Position numbers and translations under genes: made by a program. DNA of 64,000 bases from Prevotella multiformis DSM 16608 (GTDB taxonomy: Bacteria; Bacteroidota; Bacteroidia; Bacteroidales; Bacteroidaceae), in contig NZ_GL872283.1 of the NCBI RefSeq assembly GCF_000191065.1, forward strand, positions 1,523,935 to 1,587,934, in the 5' to 3' direction. A model generated the notes under the pieces. It was not told the origin of the DNA, did no database searches, and saw only the letters and a program-made list of their open reading frames with translations. Numbering within the stretch: position 1 is the first letter of the stretch; each line of letters begins with the position of its first letter. Positions 18,847-28,028 of this stretch are shown piece after piece.

Positions 18847-18918
18847 TAGTCCCTAGCAGAGTCGAACTGCTCTTTAGAGAATGAAAATCTCTCGTCCTAA
18901 CCGATAGACGAAGGGACC
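18847..18918 (-). tRNA. tRNA-Glu (anticodon UUC)
   Basis: The cloverleaf is complete on the minus strand: acceptor GGTCCCT with AGGGACT (G1-U72 wobble), D-arm GTC..GGAC, anticodon stem AGAGA/TCTCT with loop TTTTCAT (anticodon TTC) and T-arm AGCAG-TTCGACT-CTGCT. The CCA end is not encoded. A consensus promoter lies 19 bases upstream. Confidence 0.95.
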
Positions 18919-18936
18919 GTGGTCAAATTGCGGGTG

Positions 18937-18944
18937 CAAAGGTA
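18937..18944 (-). promoter_or_regulatory. Promoter of tRNA-Glu and rpsT
   Basis: TTTG, 20 bases, TACCTTTG on the minus strand: a full consensus promoter. Confidence 0.9.
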
Positions 18945-19007
18945 CTCCTTTTATTTCAATCAGCCAAACTTTTGCCGAAATAATTTCTGTAAGATACTGT
19001 ATTTTTG

Positions 19008-19015
19008 TACTTTTG
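19008..19015 (+). promoter_or_regulatory. Promoter of recO
   Basis: TACTTTTG followed by CAG. A second possible box, TATTTTTG, overlaps just upstream at 19000-19007. Confidence 0.65.
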
Positions 19016-19027
19016 CAGGGTCTTGAT

Positions 19028-19756
19028 ATGATACAGAAGTCAAAAGCCATTGTTCTGCGGTCTCTGAAGTTCGGCGACACATCGCTGATCGTCGATATGT
19101 TTACCGAGCAGGAAGGCCGCATCTCTTTCATCACCCATGTCGCAAAATCGGCCAAGGGAAAGGTCAAGAAGCAGTTCTTCCAGCCGCTGACCCTCCTCGA
19201 GCTGTCATTCGACTACCGCCAGCGTGTGACCCTGCAGCGGATAAGAGATGTGCGGATTCTGCGCCCTTACGGTTCGATCCCCTTTGATCCGGCAAAGTCG
19301 GCGGTCCTTCTTTTCCTTTCAGAGTTCCTGTCGTATGTCACGCGGGGGGAGCAGCAGAATGTCCATCTGTATCACTATGTGCAGACCAGCATGGAATGGC
19401 TGGACGAGGCCGTACAGGGTTATGCCAATTTCCATCTTGTCTTCATGATGCGCCTGAGCCGCTTCATCGGGTTCTTCCCCAATCTTGAGGACTACCGGAA
19501 GGGAGCCTGCTTCGACCTGCGCAATGCGACCTTTACCGACTGCGTCCCCTCCCACCCCGACTATCTTCTGCCTGCCGAGGCGGCGAACATCGGCCTGCTT
19601 ATGCGCATGGACTATGAGAACATGCACCTCTTCCGGCTTTCACATACCGACCGCAACCACATCTCGGACATTATCCTCCGGTATTACCGGATCCATGTCC
19701 CCGACATGCCGGAACTGAAGAGCTTTCTGGTGCTGCAGGAACTGTTCGGGCAGTAG
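19028..19756 (+). CDS. recO: DNA repair protein RecO
   Basis: This 242-residue protein helps load RecA onto SSB-coated single-stranded DNA, with RecR and in some species RecF. The N-terminal OB-fold region (KAIVLRSLKFGDTSLIVDMF..) and the C-terminal helical domain are present. Only two cysteines remain in the region where some RecO proteins carry a four-Cys zinc finger (GACFDLRNATFTDC). The ATG at 19028 is chosen over a TTG at 19013, which overlaps the promoter box. It is a single gene, divergent from tRNA-Glu. Confidence 0.9.
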   Translation: MIQKSKAIVLRSLKFGDTSLIVDMFTEQEGRISFITHVAKSAKGKVKKQFFQPLTLLELSFDYRQRVTLQRIRDVRILRPYGSIPFDPAKSAVLLFLSEFLSYVTRGEQQNVHLYHYVQTSMEWLDEAVQGYANFHLVFMMRLSRFIGFFPNLEDYRKGACFDLRNATFTDCVPSHPDYLLPAEAANIGLLMRMDYENMHLFRLSHTDRNHISDIILRYYRIHVPDMPELKSFLVLQELFGQ

Positions 19757-20178
19757 CCGGCATCCGGCCTGTGGAGAGAAACAGACGATACGGAAGGCAT
19801 CACCGCCCGGCAGACATTTCCCGCATAAGCCTGCCATTTCCTCTTGCCCTATACATCATCGACAGAAACCGACCCGGCCTCCTGCCGGCGTACGGATGTC
19901 CGACACCACCCGTGCTGACGGCAGACACCACCCGTGACGGGGGCATGCACGCAGACATTCTGCTTGTCCGTATGGAGACGACTTGCAGTAGAAGCCAAGG
20001 GGGGGGACGTGCCGGGTCTGACGAGGGAAAGCCTGCTTTTCCAAAGACGATGAGGGATTGTCCGGCAAAAGGATATCACACAAAGAGAAACATGACTTTA
20101 TATGTTTCGCAGGACGACAACAGAACAAAAGCGAGAAGAATCCTTGTGGAGGAAGCCGGTGGAGTCGGTTTATTTTTG
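19757..20178. other. Spacer between recO and the YeiH-type gene
   Basis: A stretch of over 400 bases without a convincing gene. It includes a run of eight G near 20000. The AT-rich last 100 bases lead into the next promoter. Confidence 0.5.
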
Positions 20179-20186
20179 TATTTTTG
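20179..20186 (+). promoter_or_regulatory. Promoter of the YeiH-type gene
   Basis: TATTTTTG followed by CAG. The leader is about 60 bases. No -33 element is clear. Confidence 0.65.
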
Positions 20187-20251
20187 CAGTTCTGTAACAT
20201 CATTCCGTTTCATCAATCGTACATTTCTAATCTTTCATACAATAAGAAAAC

Positions 20252-21286
20252 ATGAAACTAACAGAACAGCGAAGCAGTATGCTTCACGGGGTACTGCTGA
20301 TTACTTTGTTTGCCTGTGCGGCTTTCTACATCGGCGACATGAACTGGGTGAAGGCCCTGTCCCTGAGCCCGATGGTGGTGGGAATCGTGCTGGGCATGCT
20401 GTATGCGAACAGCCTCCGCAACAATCTTCCTGACACGTGGGTGCCCGGCATTGCCTTTTGCGGGAAACGGGTGCTGCGCTTCGGCATTATCCTTTATGGT
20501 TTCCGGCTGACATTCCAGGATGTCGCAGCGGTGGGTTTGCCGGCCATCCTCATTGATGCAGTGATTGTGGCAGGAACCATCCTGCTGGGGGTTGCGGCAG
20601 GAAAGCTGCTGAAGATGGACAGAAGCATCGCACTGCTGACCGCCTGCGGAAGCGCCATCTGCGGAGCGGCGGCCGTATTGGGCGTGGACGGCGCAATCCG
20701 TCCGAAGCCTTACAAGACGGCTGTGGCCGTGGCGACAGTGGTCATTTTCGGAACGCTATCGATGTTCCTCTATCCCGTCCTTTACCGGACGGGAGCCTTG
20801 GGGCTGTCTCCGGATGAGATGGGCATCTTTGCAGGCTCTACGATTCATGAGGTGGCCCACGTGGTCGGCGCCGGCAATGCCATGGGGGCAGCCGTCAGCA
20901 ATTCGGCGATTATCGTGAAGATGATCCGGGTGATGATGCTGGTACCTGTTTTGCTGGTCATTGCGTTTTTCGTGGCAAAGGACGTGGCGGAGCGTGAGAA
21001 CGCCGGAAACGGGCACAGCAAGGTCACAATCCCCTGGTTTGCCGTACTGTTCCTTGTCGTGATCGGGTTCAACTCCCTGTCCCTGCTTCCCGACAGTGTC
21101 GTGTCTTTCATCAATACGCTTGATACGTTCCTGCTTACAATGGCCATGTCGGCACTGGGTGCCGAGACGAGCATCGAGAAATTCAAGAAGGCCGGCCTCA
21201 AGCCTTTCCTCTTGGCTGCGATTCTGTGGTGCTGGCTGATAGGAGGCGGCTATTGCCTTGCCAGGTTCCTGGCTCCGGTGCTGTAA
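20252..21286 (+). CDS. yeiH: YeiH/UPF0324 family transporter
   Basis: This 344-residue inner-membrane protein has about ten hydrophobic segments and the UPF0324 hallmarks: LSPMVVGIVLGMLYANSLRN, GIAFCGKRVLRFGIILYGFR, ALLTACGSAICGAAAVLGVD and AGSTIHEVAHVVGAGNAMG. The family is annotated as putative sulfate exporters on thin evidence, so the substrate is uncertain. It is monocistronic and converges with ftsZ, with an 18-bp perfect inverted repeat between them. Confidence 0.88.
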   Translation: MKLTEQRSSMLHGVLLITLFACAAFYIGDMNWVKALSLSPMVVGIVLGMLYANSLRNNLPDTWVPGIAFCGKRVLRFGIILYGFRLTFQDVAAVGLPAILIDAVIVAGTILLGVAAGKLLKMDRSIALLTACGSAICGAAAVLGVDGAIRPKPYKTAVAVATVVIFGTLSMFLYPVLYRTGALGLSPDEMGIFAGSTIHEVAHVVGAGNAMGAAVSNSAIIVKMIRVMMLVPVLLVIAFFVAKDVAERENAGNGHSKVTIPWFAVLFLVVIGFNSLSLLPDSVVSFINTLDTFLLTMAMSALGAETSIEKFKKAGLKPFLLAAILWCWLIGGGYCLARFLAPVL

Positions 21287-21296
21287 CTTGCGGATG

Positions 21297-21427
21297 TAAG
21301 TGGGGACAGGCGAGGATGACAAGACAGACCATGATGGCAAGACAGGCTATGATGGCATGGCTGGCTGGATAAACGATGATAGGCGGTGAACGATAATGAA
21401 GTCCATTTCCGTTCACCGCCTATCATC
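21297..21427. repeat. Repeat array ending in an 18-bp perfect inverted repeat
   Basis: Decayed 10-base units (GAGGATGAC, ATGATGGC, AAGACAGGCT, GATGATAGGC) lead into GATGATAGGCGGTGAACG (21375-21392). Its exact reverse complement is at 21410-21427, with a 17-base loop. It lies between the convergent yeiH and ftsZ genes and may terminate both, although neither side has a long T-tract. It is the same repeat family as the array at 41895-42095. Confidence 0.75.
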
Positions 21428-21450
21428 CATTCCTGGAGCACCGGGCTTCA

Positions 21451-22776
21451 TCAGACAAAGCTGATGACTCCCTTGACCGTATCCCTGTTTTCGTTCTCCT
21501 GCACATTCTGTTCGGGAGCGCCGATGCGCTTGATGTCCTTGACCATCTGCTTGGTACGCTTGTAGGTAGGCGTATTCTCAACGGCAAGGATCACATCCTC
21601 ATTGTCGAGCTCGTCGGCTGTGAAGCGATAGATATGAGGACGGTGCTTGTACTGAGAGCTGCTGTTGTCTGTGTAGAAACGGTCACGACGGTCACGACGC
21701 TCGGCAGCCTTCTCCTCTTCTTCCGCAAGGCGTGCGGCATCCTCCTGTGTCTGCTTCTTGATATGACCGCCCATACCGTCAACATTCTCGATGCCGAAGC
21801 CTGTCGCAAGGATCGTAACCTTGACCTTCTTGTCAAGCTCAGGATCGATGGCAAGTCCCCATTTCAGTTCGAAGTCAGCGCTGAAATGGTTCATGAACTC
21901 GGTGACATCGCCCATCTCTTCCATGGTAAGCCCCGGGTTGTCCTTGTCGTCGCTGTTGAAGTTGATGGAAAGCAGAATCTTCTTCGACTTGTAGACATCG
22001 TTGTCGTTGAGCAACGGTGAGTTGAGGGCATCCTCTATCGCCTGCTTCACACGTCCCTCGCCTTCACCGTAACCGGTCGACATGATGGCAACGCCGCCAT
22101 CCTTGAGGACTGTCTTGACATCGTTGAAGTCGAGGTTCATAATACCGTGAACCGTGATGATTTCGGCAATGCTCTTGGCCGCCACACTCAATGTGTCGTC
22201 AGCCTTACGGAAACCATTGAGCAGGCTCAGTTCCGGGTAAATCTCACGCAGCCGTTCGTTGTTGATGACGAGCAGGGCATCAACGTGCCGGGCCATCTCT
22301 TCCACACCGTCCAGCGCCTGGTCAATCTTCTTGGCTCCCTCGAAACGGAAGGGGATGGTGACGATGCCCACGGTAAGAATCCCCAGTTCCTTGCTCACAC
22401 GTGCAATGACCGGTGCAGCACCCGTACCGGTTCCACCGCCCATCCCAGCGGTAATAAACGCCATCTTCGTCCCGTCGTCCAGCATGTGCTTGATGTCTTC
22501 AATGGTGTCTTCAGCAGCCTGGCGCGCACGTTCCGGCCGGTTTCCTGCACCAAGTCCTTCCTTGCCCAACTGGAGATGAACCGGCACGGGAGAGTCGTTG
22601 AGTGCCTGTGCATCCGTATTGCATAGGACGAAGGTCACATCGTGGATTCCCTCGCGGTACATGTGATTGACGGCATTCCCGCCGCCTCCGCCGACACCAA
22701 TGACCTTTATGATGCTGTCGGCAACATCGTTGTCATCGAAGTCTAATATATCTAATCTGTTATTGTTGTCTGCCAT
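21451..22776 (-). CDS. ftsZ: Cell division protein FtsZ
   Basis: This 441-residue tubulin-like GTPase forms the Z-ring at midcell. It has IKVIGVGGGGGNAVNHM, the tubulin signature MGGGTGTGAAPVIARVSKE and the T7-loop segment NLDFNDVKTVLKDGG. A charged linker (AEEEEKAAERRDRRDRF) precedes the C-terminal segment TYKRTKQMVKDIKRIG. It is the last gene of the dcw cluster, 55 bases after ftsA, and is followed by a hairpin repeat. Confidence 0.97.
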   Translation of the reverse strand: MADNNNRLDILDFDDNDVADSIIKVIGVGGGGGNAVNHMYREGIHDVTFVLCNTDAQALNDSPVPVHLQLGKEGLGAGNRPERARQAAEDTIEDIKHMLDDGTKMAFITAGMGGGTGTGAAPVIARVSKELGILTVGIVTIPFRFEGAKKIDQALDGVEEMARHVDALLVINNERLREIYPELSLLNGFRKADDTLSVAAKSIAEIITVHGIMNLDFNDVKTVLKDGGVAIMSTGYGEGEGRVKQAIEDALNSPLLNDNDVYKSKKILLSINFNSDDKDNPGLTMEEMGDVTEFMNHFSADFELKWGLAIDPELDKKVKVTILATGFGIENVDGMGGHIKKQTQEDAARLAEEEEKAAERRDRRDRFYTDNSSSQYKHRPHIYRFTADELDNEDVILAVENTPTYKRTKQMVKDIKRIGAPEQNVQENENRDTVKGVISFV

Positions 22777-22831
22777 AACGGTATCTGTATATTATTTTAA
22801 CAATGTTCTTTCTTGTACGTATAGGAAACGG

Positions 22832-24280
22832 CTATTCCTCTTCTTCGTCGATGATCTTCTTGCCGAACTCCTTCGCCTTGCGCGTAAACTTGTGCCAGAA
22901 GCTGTTGCGGCGTTTCTCTTCTTCTATCTCTCTCGCCCTTGCTTCTTCTTCCTCCCGCAGCTTCCGTTCTTCCTCCTCCCGCCTGCGCCGTTCCGCTTCG
23001 GCTTTCTTCTTCTCCTCTGGTGTAGGGACGATGCCCTGTCCCTGCCGGCTGGCAGCCGACGGGGCATAGCTGTCTGCCGGAGTCCCGACCGCCACGTCGT
23101 CGTTGTTGAAAAGAGTGTTCTGTGACGGGTTGTAAGCAGGACCGGCACAGTTCATGTCGCCCTTGGCAAGCAGTCCGAGAACCGTGTTCATGTCGCCATG
23201 CTTGGCGGTGATGTCGGCATTGCCGGAGGTGATGGTCTGTGTGACGAAGTTCGCCTTGCGGATCTTGTCGATGTGGGTGCAGTTGCGGATGCTGCGTTCG
23301 ATGTTCTTCAGGTTCATGCCGCCACCTGTAAGGATGAATCCGCCAAGGAGCTTGTCGGTATAGTCCGGCGGAACCTGACACCACACATTCTCGACGATTT
23401 CCTCCACACGGGCTTCCACAATCTCGATGAACTTGCGGCTGTCCACGGTACGTTCCGCATCGATGGAGTATTTCAGACTGTTGTCTATGTCGTTGTTTTC
23501 CGTGTAGGCGGAAGCATACTTGAGTTTCATCGCCTCCGCATCCTTCTCTTCCATCTGCAGGCTGGCAATGTCCTTTGTGATGTTGTTGCCGCCCAGCGGG
23601 ATGACTGCCAGATGGCGGAGGATGTTCTTGTGGTAGACGGAGACCGTCGTCGTGTCGGCCCCGAAGTCTACCAGCACACAGCCTCCTCTCTTCTCGGCTT
23701 CGCTCAGCACGGAATCCGCCAGTGCCAACGGGGCAAGATACATCTCGGCAATGGAGATGCCGGCCTTCTCAAAGCAGTTGTTCAGGTTGTCATAGAAAGC
23801 CTTGCGCCAGAGGATGTTGAGGAAGTTTCCTTCCAGCCGGGTCGCCTTGATACCCACCGGGTCGAGAGAGTACTGGTTGTCGACCTTGTATTCCTGTGTG
23901 GCGGCATCGAGGATTTCCTGGTCCGGATACGTCATATTGCGGTTGGCATCCATCAGTTCGTTGATCATGTCCGACGTGATGATGGTATCCGCAGGCAGAT
24001 CCTTTACGATGACGTTGCGTACACTCCGTATGGACTGTCCGCCTACGCCCACGTAGACCTGAGAGATCTCGTACTTCAGCTGTTTCCTCAGTTTGTTGAT
24101 GATGCCGGTAAGGCACTGCCCCGTCTTGTCGATGTTGTAGACGACTCCTTTCCGGATACACTGCGAAGCGTCTTCCTTTACCACGGCAAGCACGGAGATG
24201 CTGCCGTCAAGATTCTTTTTGCCAGCGATTCCCGTAATCTTTGATGAGCCTAATTCAATGGCTACTATGAACTCTGCCAT
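22832..24280 (-). CDS. ftsA: Cell division protein FtsA
   Basis: This 482-residue actin-like protein tethers FtsZ to the membrane. It has the ASKHA ATPase fold: VAIELGSSKITGIAG (phosphate 1), CVLVDFGADTTTVSVY (phosphate 2) and GFILTGGGMNLKNIE (adenosine). The SHS2/1C domain lies between. The C-terminus carries a strongly charged stretch (AEAERRRREEEERKLREEEE) before the final amphipathic helix (NSFWHKFTRKAKEFGKKIID), the expected membrane anchor. It lies between ftsQ and ftsZ. Confidence 0.95.
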   Translation of the reverse strand: MAEFIVAIELGSSKITGIAGKKNLDGSISVLAVVKEDASQCIRKGVVYNIDKTGQCLTGIINKLRKQLKYEISQVYVGVGGQSIRSVRNVIVKDLPADTIITSDMINELMDANRNMTYPDQEILDAATQEYKVDNQYSLDPVGIKATRLEGNFLNILWRKAFYDNLNNCFEKAGISIAEMYLAPLALADSVLSEAEKRGGCVLVDFGADTTTVSVYHKNILRHLAVIPLGGNNITKDIASLQMEEKDAEAMKLKYASAYTENNDIDNSLKYSIDAERTVDSRKFIEIVEARVEEIVENVWCQVPPDYTDKLLGGFILTGGGMNLKNIERSIRNCTHIDKIRKANFVTQTITSGNADITAKHGDMNTVLGLLAKGDMNCAGPAYNPSQNTLFNNDDVAVGTPADSYAPSAASRQGQGIVPTPEEKKKAEAERRRREEEERKLREEEEARAREIEEEKRRNSFWHKFTRKAKEFGKKIIDEEEE

Positions 24281-24332
24281 ATTCGTTAAGTATTATGTAT
24301 TCCTTGTTTTGATTTTCCTTTTGATTGCCGCC

Positions 24333-25271
24333 CTACTCTGTCGGTCCGTCCGCGGCGGTCTCCTGCCGTTCCACTTCTTTCCGGGCCTTCTCCCTCTCTT
24401 CTTCTTCCGTCCGCTTCCGGTCTGCAGTGCGGCCGGCCTTTTCTTCCTTCTCCAGCGCCTGCTCTTCGGCCCTTTCAGCATTCGCATCCCGCCGTCTGCA
24501 GATAATCTGGTTGTCGAACTCGATGTCGATGTAGGCGTATTTGTTCCACCCGGCCTGTGAAAGGCCATACCGGTAGAACTTCTCCAGCCGTGACAGCTTC
24601 TTCGTCACGAAGAGGTTGATTTCGTGCTTCCGTGTCCACGACCCCTTGTTCTGCGGCAGATAGCCGATGAAGATGATATGGTCGCCGACCCGCGGGACCA
24701 ATTCTATCCCTTTGTCGGGCAGGACATTGATCTGCTCGATCTGGTTCAGCCATAGCGGCGAGGCGCTGATCGCCTTGGCGAGAGGTGCAATGTAGAAGCG
24801 CGCGAAGTTATTGTCGATGTTGCCTGTCGCAATGATCAGGTCACTGGTGTACTTGGAATTGGGAAGTATCCCGCCATTGTCGTCAAGGTAGAAGTCGGCC
24901 CCGCTGTTGCTTTTGATACGGATGATCGGCATCCGCTGTGTGATGCTGATGTTGACATGGCCGTCCTTGGTCTTATAGCATTCAGCCGTCTTGACGAACG
25001 GTCCTACCTTCAGCGCCTCCTCGATGGCACGCGGATTGACCCCGTCCATCTTCCTGTCGAGGGGATAAAGGCGGGCTTTCTCCAGAATCCGTTTTATCTC
25101 CCCGGCGGTCAGGAAGCCTGCATTGTTGGAATCGGATATGCTGATATTCACCTTAGAGCACACCATCCCGCTCTCATCCGGACTGTTCCATGAGGTGACA
25201 GCCATGAAAAGATACACGGCCAGCACGATGTCCAGCACGGTAATGATGATCTTTTTCCACTGAATATACAT
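24333..25271 (-). CDS. ftsQ: Cell division protein FtsQ
   Basis: This 312-residue bitopic division protein has a short cytoplasmic N-terminus, a membrane helix (IIITVLDIVLAVYLFMAVTS), a POTRA-like region (LTAGEIKRILEKARLYPLDR, AIEEALKVGPFVKTAECYKT) and the periplasmic beta domain. The last 50 residues form an unusual Lys/Glu/Arg-rich tail (EEQALEKEEKAGRTADRKR onward), which would lie in the periplasm. In other phyla FtsQ recruits FtsL and FtsB. The assignment rests on gene order and POTRA-like sequence. Confidence 0.9.
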   Translation of the reverse strand: MYIQWKKIIITVLDIVLAVYLFMAVTSWNSPDESGMVCSKVNISISDSNNAGFLTAGEIKRILEKARLYPLDRKMDGVNPRAIEEALKVGPFVKTAECYKTKDGHVNISITQRMPIIRIKSNSGADFYLDDNGGILPNSKYTSDLIIATGNIDNNFARFYIAPLAKAISASPLWLNQIEQINVLPDKGIELVPRVGDHIIFIGYLPQNKGSWTRKHEINLFVTKKLSRLEKFYRYGLSQAGWNKYAYIDIEFDNQIICRRRDANAERAEEQALEKEEKAGRTADRKRTEEEEREKARKEVERQETAADGPTE

Positions 25272-25337
25272 ACTTTCTTCTTTGTTCTGAAGAGCCGTTC
25301 CCCGTTCCGGGACAGGTGTCTCTTTCCCTTCCCTCTC

Positions 25338-26714
25338 CTACTTCCCGTTGAGTATTTCCGTAATCCGGGGCACATAGTTGTCAAGGTTGCCTGCCCCCAG
25401 GACGACCAGCACGTCAAAGTCGCGTGACCTGACGAAGTCGAGCACATCCTCTTTCCTGATCATCTGCTTCTCGATGTCCGGGCGGAGGTTGTCGTAGATG
25501 AGTCTGCTCGTCACGCCGGGAATCGGCTGCTCACGTGCCGGATAGATCTCCGTAAGGATCACCTCGTCGAAATGGCTGAGCGCCTCGGCAAAGTCCTTGT
25601 AGAAGTCGCGTGTACGGGAGTAAAGGTGCGGCTGGAAAATCACGGTGACCTTCCGGTCCGCATAGAGTTCCTTGAGGCTCTTCGCACTCTGGAGGATTTC
25701 CTTCGGGTGATGTGCGTAGTCAGACAGGAACACGTGCCGGCTGTCCTTGATCTTGAAGTCGAAACGGCGGTCGACACCCCCGTAGGTCTTCATGCCGTTG
25801 CGCAGTTCTTCTGCCGTACAGCCGTTGAGCTGTGCCATGGCCATGGCGGCAATGCCGTTCTCGATGTTGATGGGTATGGGCTGCCCCAGCTCTACATCCC
25901 TGACATTCTCTATAGGAGAGAGGAAGTCGAAGGTGATGGTGCCGTCCGCTATACGGACGTTCCCGGCATGGAAGTCACCTCCGTCCCGGCTGTACTCGTA
26001 CACTTTCACACCTTCCTGCACATGCTGTTTCATTTCCAGCCCCTTGTGGATGATCAGCGCGCCGCCTTTCTGGATGAGTTCCGTATAGTGGCGGAAGCTC
26101 TCGAGGTAAGCCTCTTTGGTTCCGTAAATATCCAGATGATCCGGGTCAGTAGAGGTGATGACGCTCATCCAGGGACGCAGCCAGTGGAAGGAACGGTCGA
26201 ACTCATCGGCCTCGATGACGACGAAGTCGCTGTGTGCGGAGAGGATGTAATTGGTGCCGTAGTTCTTGGAGATGCCGCCCAGAAAGGCGTTGCAGTCCAG
26301 ATGGCTCTGGTGCATGATGTGCGCGCACATCGTCGAGGTGGTCGTCTTTCCGTGCGTGCCGGCGAAGCACAGCCCCTTGTGTGTACGGGTGAGCGTGCCG
26401 AGCACCTGTGCGCGTTTCTGGATGTCAAAGCCGTTCTCCCGGAAGTAAACCAGTTCCGCATGGCTTGCAGGGATGGCCGGCGTGAAGACCACCAGCGTAG
26501 ATGCCGGCTTTCTGCATTCCTCGGGGATGAGCCGGACATTCTCCTCGTAGTGGATGTCCATGCCCTCTTTCTCCAGGTTACGGGTCAGTTCGGATGGTGT
26601 CTTGTCGTACCCGGCCACCGGCATTCCCTTATGAAGGAAATAGCGGGCAAGCGCACTCATGCCGATGCCGCCTGCACCGACGAAATAAACCGATTTGATA
26701 TCTTTGAGTTCCAT
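25338..26714 (-). CDS. murC: UDP-N-acetylmuramate-L-alanine ligase
   Basis: This 458-residue cytoplasmic ligase adds L-Ala to UDP-MurNAc, the first amino acid of the peptidoglycan stem. It has the Rossmann motif VYFVGAGGIGMSALARYFL, ATP-binding FAGTHGKTTTSTMCAHI, substrate-binding segments (SFHWLRPWMSVITSTDPDHL) and the late YAHHPKEI motif. Length is normal. It follows murG after 122 bases and precedes ftsQ. Confidence 0.97.
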   Translation of the reverse strand: MELKDIKSVYFVGAGGIGMSALARYFLHKGMPVAGYDKTPSELTRNLEKEGMDIHYEENVRLIPEECRKPASTLVVFTPAIPASHAELVYFRENGFDIQKRAQVLGTLTRTHKGLCFAGTHGKTTTSTMCAHIMHQSHLDCNAFLGGISKNYGTNYILSAHSDFVVIEADEFDRSFHWLRPWMSVITSTDPDHLDIYGTKEAYLESFRHYTELIQKGGALIIHKGLEMKQHVQEGVKVYEYSRDGGDFHAGNVRIADGTITFDFLSPIENVRDVELGQPIPINIENGIAAMAMAQLNGCTAEELRNGMKTYGGVDRRFDFKIKDSRHVFLSDYAHHPKEILQSAKSLKELYADRKVTVIFQPHLYSRTRDFYKDFAEALSHFDEVILTEIYPAREQPIPGVTSRLIYDNLRPDIEKQMIRKEDVLDFVRSRDFDVLVVLGAGNLDNYVPRITEILNGK

Positions 26715-26836
26715 GTGTTATCTGTTTCTTTTTCTTTTGTTTGTGTGTTGTCGGGGAGATGTTTACCCGAAGAGGGCATCCTGATTGCAGAATACGACCG
26801 TGTCCCGGACGGAACAGGGAGAAGCGTGGGGACCGG

Positions 26837-27943
26837 TCAGTCCTTGATGAGACCGAGGACTTCGTCTGCAATCACATCGGCAGCATTGCGGAGTGCCATC
26901 TTCTTTACATTCTCGCTGAGGTGCGCCAGCTTCCTGTCGTCGGCGACGGTGCCGAGGGCGAGTCTCAGCAGTGTGCCAGGAGCTTCACTGTCTTTTACGC
27001 AGAGAGCCGCCTCCCTGTCGACAAGCGCCATGGCGTTCTTCGTCTGATGGTCTTCCGCCACATTCGGACTGGGGACGAGAATGACCGGCTTTCCGATAAG
27101 CTGGAACTCGCTGATGGAGCTTGCCCCGGCACGGCTGATCACCAGATCGGCGGCTTTGTAGGCGGCTCCCATGTCACTGATGAAATCCATGATTTTCAGG
27201 TTCGGCAGTTCCTTGCCTTTCATGAAGTCCATGATCTGCCGGTTGTAGAACTTTCCGGTCTGCCAGATGAACTGCACGTCCGTACCGGCGACAAGATCCA
27301 GATGCTCCATGACGGACCGGTTGACGGTACGCGCACCGAGGCTGCCGCCGACAAGGAGGATGGTCTTCCGGTCCGGTGCCAGCCCGAAGCTCTTGCGGGC
27401 TTCTCCGACGGAGAGGGGTGTAGAGAGGACATTCTGACGGACGGGGTTCCCCGTCATGATGATTTTCCCGGCGGGGAAGAAACGTTCCATCCCCTCGTAT
27501 GCCACACAGATCTTCTTCACCCGTTTCGCCAGCAGTTTGTTGGTGACACCGGCATAGGAGTTCTGCTCCTGGATAAGACAGGGAATCCCCATCCTGGCAC
27601 ACTCGTAGAGGGTCGCACCGCTGGCATAGCCCCCTACTCCTACGGCCGCCTGCGGCCGGAAGTCTTTGACGATCTGCCGCGCCATGCGCAGGCTCTTCCA
27701 GAGCTTGCACAGCACTTCAATGTTCTTCAGCTTGTGTGCACGGTCGAATCCCTTGATGGGCAGCCCCTTTATCTCGTAGCCGGCGGCCGGCACGCGTTGC
27801 ATCTCCATGCGTCCCTCCGCACCGACAAAGAGTATCTTCGCCTCCGGGTGTTTCGCCTTGATGGCATTGGCAATCGACACGGCCGGGAAGATATGTCCTC
27901 CCGTCCCGCCGCCGCTGATGATAATTCTCAAGTCCTTGTCCAT
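26837..27943 (-). CDS. murG: UDP-N-acetylglucosamine transferase MurG
   Basis: This 368-residue GT28 glycosyltransferase attaches GlcNAc to lipid I to make lipid II on the inner face of the membrane. Signatures are RIIISGGGTGGHIFPAVSIA, GVGGYASGATLYECARMG, the UDP-binding segment VGGSLGARTVNRSVMEHLD and SRAGASSISEFQLIGKPVI. The length is typical. It sits between ftsW and murC. Confidence 0.97.
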   Translation of the reverse strand: MDKDLRIIISGGGTGGHIFPAVSIANAIKAKHPEAKILFVGAEGRMEMQRVPAAGYEIKGLPIKGFDRAHKLKNIEVLCKLWKSLRMARQIVKDFRPQAAVGVGGYASGATLYECARMGIPCLIQEQNSYAGVTNKLLAKRVKKICVAYEGMERFFPAGKIIMTGNPVRQNVLSTPLSVGEARKSFGLAPDRKTILLVGGSLGARTVNRSVMEHLDLVAGTDVQFIWQTGKFYNRQIMDFMKGKELPNLKIMDFISDMGAAYKAADLVISRAGASSISEFQLIGKPVILVPSPNVAEDHQTKNAMALVDREAALCVKDSEAPGTLLRLALGTVADDRKLAHLSENVKKMALRNAADVIADEVLGLIKD

Positions 27944-28028
27944 TTGCTTCTTCTTTATAACCTACAAAGGTAATCAATTTTTTCGTCTTCCTCCAACTTT
28001 CAGTTTTCTTTTTAGACTTCTCAACACT

